Part shown: positions 5,941 to 9,593 of the stretch, one piece after another | Layout of the letters: every line of letters starts with the position of its first letter | How positions within the stretch are numbered: the stretch's first letter is position 1 | Source of the DNA: Clostridiaceae bacterium UBA6085 | GTDB taxonomy: Bacteria; Bacillota; Clostridia; Clostridiales; Clostridiaceae | DNA length: 9,593 nt | Assembly (NCBI GenBank): GCA_002428605.1 | Contig: DIXH01000065.1 | Coordinates: 1-9,593, forward strand | Reading direction: 5' to 3' | Translations under genes and position numbers: made by a program | The notes under the pieces: generated by a model | Told to the model about the DNA's origin: nothing | What the model saw: the letters and a program-made list of their open reading frames with translations, nothing else | The model's database searches: none

Positions 5941-6141
5941 GGAAGGATAATGTCAATGAGCAGCACGGCGTGAACCAGGCTGAAAACGTGAAGAGACCCT
6001 AAAGAAGGGTCAGTTCTTGCAGCAATATGCAATTGCATTGAAGCAAGTTGCGTTATTGCCACAGAAATCCCACACAAAGGATCAGGATATTCAATAGAAT
6101 GATAACAAAGGTCATAAAAGTTTCTGGAGGGTGGTCATGAT

Positions 6142-7554
6142 ATGGAAATTATAGCTTTGAGAAAGAAAAAACCAAAAAGGATCGTGCTTGTGCTGATTGC
6201 CGCAGCTGCGGCTATGTTCGCATTATCAGGATGTACAAAGCCCGATGACGTTGCTGCAGCCGCGAAAATAAGTACACAGGAGGTCAAGCTGGGCAACCTG
6301 GTAGTCGGTTCATACGCTGACGGTAGGGTTGCCATGTCCTCAGCCAATCTCAGCTTCGAGATCTCCGGGAAGCTCATAGAGGTAAAGGCAGCCGTAGGTC
6401 AGGTTGTACAGGCAGGGGAGCTCCTTGCTGTGATTGACGAAGCTGACCTTAAGGAGGCTGTTGAAAGTGCCAAGAGGGACCTTGACAAGGCCAGGGCAAC
6501 GTACAATGATGCCGTGAGCAGCAGGAAATACTCGCTGTCATCTGAGAAGATAAAGCTGGATTCACTTTATTCGAAATACCAGGCTCCATTCGATGATGCG
6601 GAGCTGAAGGAAGCTCTTGATGCGGCACAGGTAAGGCTTGATGAAAAGACGGCTGAGCATCAGAATGCCACTATAGCTTATGGCGAAGCTGTTGCAGCTG
6701 GGATCTCAGGGCCTGATCTGGCAGAGGCTGAAAAGCTCGTTGAAACTGCGGAGAATGCAAGGCTTTCAGCTGAATCCTCATTGGTATCCGCCCAAAAGGC
6801 CTACGACAACGCATATGCCAAATATCTTGTTGACAAGGCATCCGCCAAGGAGAGCTATGACTTGCAGAAGCTAAAGTATGACAGCATTGCAGCATCCTCG
6901 CTTTCAATTACCAATGCGGAATACGGAGTAAGCACAGCGCAGGCAAAGCTTGATGATGCCAATGCAAACCTTGAGAAGGCAAGGCTTTATGCTCCCATAT
7001 CGGGAAAGGTTGTCCAGGTCAATGGCAAGGTTGGAGATTTCGTAAGCGGAAGGACAGGCGATTCATCAGGTACAAGCTCGGCTTCATCCTTCATAACCAT
7101 AACTGATACCTCGGCAATAAGCATTACAGCGAGCATCAATGAGGGGGATATCTCAGGCCTTGAGGCAGGACAGGCTATAAAGGCGAATATCGAAGCACTG
7201 GGCCTAATTGGGCTTGAGGGAAAAGTAAGTGCATTAGGTGCAGTCCCCAAAATCGACAATAGCGGTATTGTCTCATATACGGTTACGGCAGTCCTGGACA
7301 AACCTGATGAAAGGATATTTGACGGCATGAGCGCATTCGTGACCTTCATAAAGAAGGAGAAGACAAATGTGCTTCTCATATCGAACAAGGCAATATTCAT
7401 TGAGGAAGGAAAACAGTTTGTGCAGGTCAAAAAGGCAGATGGCACCATAGAAAAGCGACCGATCACTGCAGGGCTCACGAACGGGTCGCAGAGTGAAGTG
7501 GTTGAAGGGCTTGATGCCGGGGAGACAGTTGTTACCAGCGGTATAGTCAAATGA
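6142..7554 (+). CDS. Membrane-fusion (HlyD/MacA/YknX-type) lipoprotein of an ABC exporter
   Basis: 470 residues. A lipoprotein signal ends in ALSGC (Cys31). The two halves of the lipoyl-like domain are visible: SFEISGKLIEVKAAVGQVVQ (about 70-89) and LYAPISGKVVQVNGKVGDFV near 283-302. Between them lies a long Ala/Glu/Lys-rich helical hairpin, a predicted coiled coil (about 100-280). The beta-barrel and membrane-proximal domains follow, ending ETVVTSGIVK. These proteins form the extracytoplasmic adaptor of MacB-like exporters; in a Gram-positive cell this one would be membrane-anchored by lipid (family knowledge). GGAGGG (6126-6131) is ten bases before the ATG; an out-of-frame ATG at 6137 is not used. 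It overlaps the permease start by four bases (ATGA), so the two are coupled. Confidence 0.88.
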   Translation: MEIIALRKKKPKRIVLVLIAAAAAMFALSGCTKPDDVAAAAKISTQEVKLGNLVVGSYADGRVAMSSANLSFEISGKLIEVKAAVGQVVQAGELLAVIDEADLKEAVESAKRDLDKARATYNDAVSSRKYSLSSEKIKLDSLYSKYQAPFDDAELKEALDAAQVRLDEKTAEHQNATIAYGEAVAAGISGPDLAEAEKLVETAENARLSAESSLVSAQKAYDNAYAKYLVDKASAKESYDLQKLKYDSIAASSLSITNAEYGVSTAQAKLDDANANLEKARLYAPISGKVVQVNGKVGDFVSGRTGDSSGTSSASSFITITDTSAISITASINEGDISGLEAGQAIKANIEALGLIGLEGKVSALGAVPKIDNSGIVSYTVTAVLDKPDERIFDGMSAFVTFIKKEKTNVLLISNKAIFIEEGKQFVQVKKADGTIEKRPITAGLTNGSQSEVVEGLDAGETVVTSGIVK

Positions 7555-8795
7555 GGCCGCTTGAGATCTTGAGGTCTGTAATTCTCAGCATCTCGTCCAA
7601 TAAGTTCAGGGTGTTCCTGACATCCCTTGGAATAATAATCGGAACCATTACGATAATACTTGTGGTTGGCATAGGAAAGGCTGGCGAGACTGCCGTTTCA
7701 GAGCAATACAGCAGACTTTCGGTTGAAAGCATCACAATTGCCAGGGCAAGGGGGATGGGACAGACATCCGCAACGACTGCAATACTGTCCAAAGAAGACG
7801 CTCTCATGATGCCGGAGGTCCTTTCCAACGTCAGGAGCGTTGGTGTGGCCACAAGGGTTGTAGCAGATATAGCAGCCAATGGGATATCCAGCTCAATAAC
7901 GATACAGGGGATTACCGAGGAATATGCAGAGATAACCAGGCTTAGAGTACTTAACGGAGTCATGTTGACCAATGAGGACTCACAGATGAGATCAAGATAT
8001 GTGGTGCTTGGAAACAACATTGCAGGTGACCTCTTTGACGGTGACCTGGAAGGAGCGGTAGGGGATACTGTCCTGATCAAGGGGGCATCTTTCGAGGTCA
8101 TAGGCGTACTCGAGAGGGTAGGCGGATCAGGAGGAGTAACAGCCACCTCGCAGGCTGATTCAGGTTCGGTGGATGACATGGCTTTCATTCCCTATGATGT
8201 AGCTGTGAAGTACACATCGGGTACTACAAGCAGGAACGCTTCCTCAAGCGCCAATCAGGTCAGCTTCATAGCCCTGGCTGAAGACATCAACAGTGTGGAT
8301 GCAGCCATCGTCGAAATCAAGGAATATATAGTTGAGACCATAGGGACCAGTGAGGCTTATACAGTGACTGATGCGGGCAACGTCCTTGAGTCCGCCCAGG
8401 CCACAGCGAAGACTCTGTCATCACTTCTGCTTGCGGTTGCCGTGATAGTCCTTGTGGTAAGCGGCATAGGAATAATGAACGTGCTTCTGGTAGCCGTGAA
8501 GGAGAGGACCAGGGAGATCGGAATACTTAAGAGCATCGGGGCATCAAGGAGGACCATAATGGTCGAATTCCTTCTTGAGGCTGCCATGATCAGCGTATTC
8601 GGAGGCATGCTTGGAGCTTTATTAAGCCTTGCGGCACCGTCACTGCTGTCAATGACAGACCTTTCCTTTGAGGCGTCGATTGACGGCATACTGCTGGGCA
8701 TTGGATTTTCAGTGATAACCGGAATCTTCTTCGGGTTCTACCCTGCGGCGAAAGCCTCCGGACTCGAGCCAATAGATGCACTGAACTATGAATAG
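7551..8795 (+). CDS. MacB/FtsX-type ABC transporter permease
   Basis: 414 residues with the classic MacB layout: TM1 at about 19-41 (RVFLTSLGIIIGTITIILVVGIG), a large extracytoplasmic domain, then three helices near 288-310, 340-365 and 378-398. The segment VKERTREIGILKSIGASRRTI between TM2 and TM3 is the highly conserved cytoplasmic signature of FtsX/MacB permeases, and the end FYPAAKASGLEPIDAL is equally typical. This family couples ATP hydrolysis to mechanical movement outside the membrane rather than to a classical channel (family knowledge). ATPase and adaptor are encoded in the same operon. Substrate unknown; antimicrobial peptides, toxins or lipoproteins are options for the family. Confidence 0.92.
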   Translation: MRPLEILRSVILSISSNKFRVFLTSLGIIIGTITIILVVGIGKAGETAVSEQYSRLSVESITIARARGMGQTSATTAILSKEDALMMPEVLSNVRSVGVATRVVADIAANGISSSITIQGITEEYAEITRLRVLNGVMLTNEDSQMRSRYVVLGNNIAGDLFDGDLEGAVGDTVLIKGASFEVIGVLERVGGSGGVTATSQADSGSVDDMAFIPYDVAVKYTSGTTSRNASSSANQVSFIALAEDINSVDAAIVEIKEYIVETIGTSEAYTVTDAGNVLESAQATAKTLSSLLLAVAVIVLVVSGIGIMNVLLVAVKERTREIGILKSIGASRRTIMVEFLLEAAMISVFGGMLGALLSLAAPSLLSMTDLSFEASIDGILLGIGFSVITGIFFGFYPAAKASGLEPIDALNYE

Positions 8796-8826
8796 AAAAA
8801 ACAAAAAGTAAGGAGGATCTGTCATC

Positions 8827-9348
8827 ATGAAATTGAAACTAATTGTGCCGGCATTGCTTGTGTTTGCCATGACCGCTACAGCCTGTTCGGGGAGTGGGGC
8901 TCCGGCTGCAGCGACTGAAGCCTTAGCACCAACTGCAGCCGAGACAACTACAGGTGAGATGCTGGGACTTGGAAACACCGGTTTGCCGGGATTGTTCGGG
9001 GAGATCAAGGATATAGCAGGCAACGAGGTCACTCTGCTTCTTATCGAGAACCAGACAGGAACTGAGGAAGCAACACCGGGAACCGGGATGAAGAGGGGAA
9101 ACGGCGGAGCTGATGTGGTAAGGGAATATACAGGGGAAGAGAAGACATTACTGATCCCGGTGGGTACCCTCATGGTGAAACGGGTACCTCAGTCCGGAAC
9201 TGGTGAAACAGGTACAAGTACAGGAACCGGACCTGTTGAGGAGGAGGTATCGCTCAAGGAGCTCACCAAGGGCTCTACGCTGAAGATATTCTACTACGAG
9301 AATACGACAGACATTGAGAAGATAATCGTCCAGCCGCCAAGGAACTGA
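8827..9348 (+). CDS. Small beta-rich lipoprotein encoded within the exporter operon
   Basis: 173 residues. Lipoprotein signal MKLKLIVPALLVFAMTATAC (Cys20), then an Ala/Thr-rich linker to about 45. The core has GEIKDIAGNEVTLLLIENQ (about 58-76), a Gly-rich insertion, KTLLIPVGTLMVK and a second Gly/Thr-rich stretch (GTGETGTSTGTGP), ending SLKELTKGSTLKIFYYENT. The G-I-x-x-I-x-GN-x-VTL pattern recalls small DUF5666-like beta-barrels, but I do not recognise the family with certainty. AAGGAGGAT (8810-8818) is eight bases before the ATG, and the gap to the permease is 31 bases. Location between permease and ATPase makes a role with the exporter likely: accessory partner, substrate presentation or sensing (inference). 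Confidence 0.75.
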   Translation: MKLKLIVPALLVFAMTATACSGSGAPAAATEALAPTAAETTTGEMLGLGNTGLPGLFGEIKDIAGNEVTLLLIENQTGTEEATPGTGMKRGNGGADVVREYTGEEKTLLIPVGTLMVKRVPQSGTGETGTSTGTGPVEEEVSLKELTKGSTLKIFYYENTTDIEKIIVQPPRN

Positions 9349-9363
9349 TGTGGAGGTATTCGT

Positions 9364-9593
9364 ATGGAACCAATAATCGACATGAGCCATGTAAGCAAGA
9401 CCTACGGAAAGGGAGAGAACCGGGTATTCGCACTTAAGGATGTCTCACTGACAGTGTATCCAGGAGAATTCATTGCAATACTTGGACCCTCAGGCTCAGG
9501 AAAGACTACACTGATGAATATCATAGGCCTCATAGATAAGCCTGACAGCGGGACATACTACATTGACGGGACAAGCGCCCATGACCAGCCGGA
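9364..9593 (+). CDS. ABC transporter ATPase (MacB/LolD-type), truncated by the window end
   Basis: Only the first 76 codons are in the window. The start ATG follows GGAGGT (9352-9357) by six bases. MSHVSKTYGKGENRVFALKDVSL is the usual opening of the MacB/LolD/YknY group, and the Walker A loop GPSGSGKTT (41-49) is complete, followed by LMNIIGLIDKPDSGTYYIDG. The Q-loop, signature, Walker B and H-loop would be beyond position 9593. It powers the MacB-type permease encoded two genes upstream. The order adaptor, permease, lipoprotein, ATPase differs from the more common adaptor, ATPase, permease. Confidence 0.9.
   Translation, partial: MEPIIDMSHVSKTYGKGENRVFALKDVSLTVYPGEFIAILGPSGSGKTTLMNIIGLIDKPDSGTYYIDGTSAHDQP

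Larger units (their letters stand above)
5823..6141. other. Divergent intergenic region with dyads in the efflux operon leader
   Basis: No gene is seen in this stretch of about 320 bases. Besides the candidate operator it contains a hairpin GACCCT/AGGGTC (5995-6011, 5-nt loop), a perfect 12-bp palindrome ATGCAATTGCAT (6027-6038) and an enclosing dyad CTTGC/GCAAG (6016-6047). They lie before the membrane-fusion gene and could form a folded leader RNA. GATAAT at 5946-5951 and TAGAAT at 6095-6100 are -10-like, but neither has a good -35, so the efflux promoter is not fixed. No known riboswitch consensus is recognised. Confidence 0.4.

Noticed and set aside
6987..7550. Minus-strand frame of 187 codons opposite the membrane-fusion gene
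   Set aside because: It is antisense to the lipoyl and beta-barrel domains of the adaptor; composition is shadow-like.
7547..8188. Minus-strand frame of 213 codons opposite the permease
   Set aside because: It is antisense to a clearly conserved MacB/FtsX permease, with Ser/Thr/Pro-rich composition typical of a shadow frame and no sensible binding site or domain.

Overview
The window looks like chromosomal DNA from a Gram-positive, anaerobic-type bacterium of the Clostridia. The evidence is strong AGGAGG-type ribosome binding sites, Arg codons dominated by AGG, frequent ATA (Ile), moderate GC content, lipoprotein signal peptides, a ferritin-like diiron protein, and a YozG-like regulator paired with a DUF2975 membrane protein. 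The genus cannot be fixed from sequence alone. No rRNA, tRNA, CRISPR array or complete mobile element is visible.

Layout: (1) Positions 1-150 are a dense cluster of short perfect hairpins or palindromes. It looks like the end of an IS200/IS605-type element or a structured RNA, and it has a minus-strand terminator-like hairpin. (2) A well-formed promoter (ATGACA-17-TATAAT, 214-242) precedes a tightly coupled plus-strand trio (363-3394): a phytoene-desaturase/RetSat-like FAD oxidoreductase, an NTF2/SnoaL-like small protein and a short-chain dehydrogenase. This looks like a small catabolic or biosynthetic redox cassette acting on a hydrophobic (isoprenoid, lipid or polyketide-like) substrate. 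The substrate is unknown. (3) A bidirectional terminator (3467-3489) separates it from minus-strand genes: a ferritin-like diiron protein (3503-3997) and a lipoprotein with a DxDxDG loop and a C-terminal SH3b-like domain (4070-5050). (4) A minus-strand pair follows: an XRE/YozG-type regulator (5146-5349) and a four-helix DUF2975 membrane protein (5361-5813). (5) A 320-bp divergent intergenic region holds repeated TTTATCGAT sites and palindromic leader sequences. (6) A plus-strand efflux or export operon runs from 6142 to the window end: a membrane-fusion lipoprotein, a MacB/FtsX-type permease, a small beta-rich lipoprotein, and the start of the ABC ATPase, which is cut by the window end.

The efflux operon is of the YknXYZ/MacAB type: the ATPase and permease form the MacB-like transporter and the membrane-fusion lipoprotein is its extracytoplasmic adaptor. 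The extra small lipoprotein between permease and ATPase is probably a partner of the same machine. The adjacent divergent regulator/DUF2975 pair could control its own promoter and possibly the efflux operon. The most unusual items are the FAD/NTF2/SDR trio, the hairpin cluster at the left edge and the small lipoprotein in the exporter operon. In three genes the upstream-most GTG/GTG-like start lies inside the Shine-Dalgarno sequence, so slightly downstream starts are proposed.
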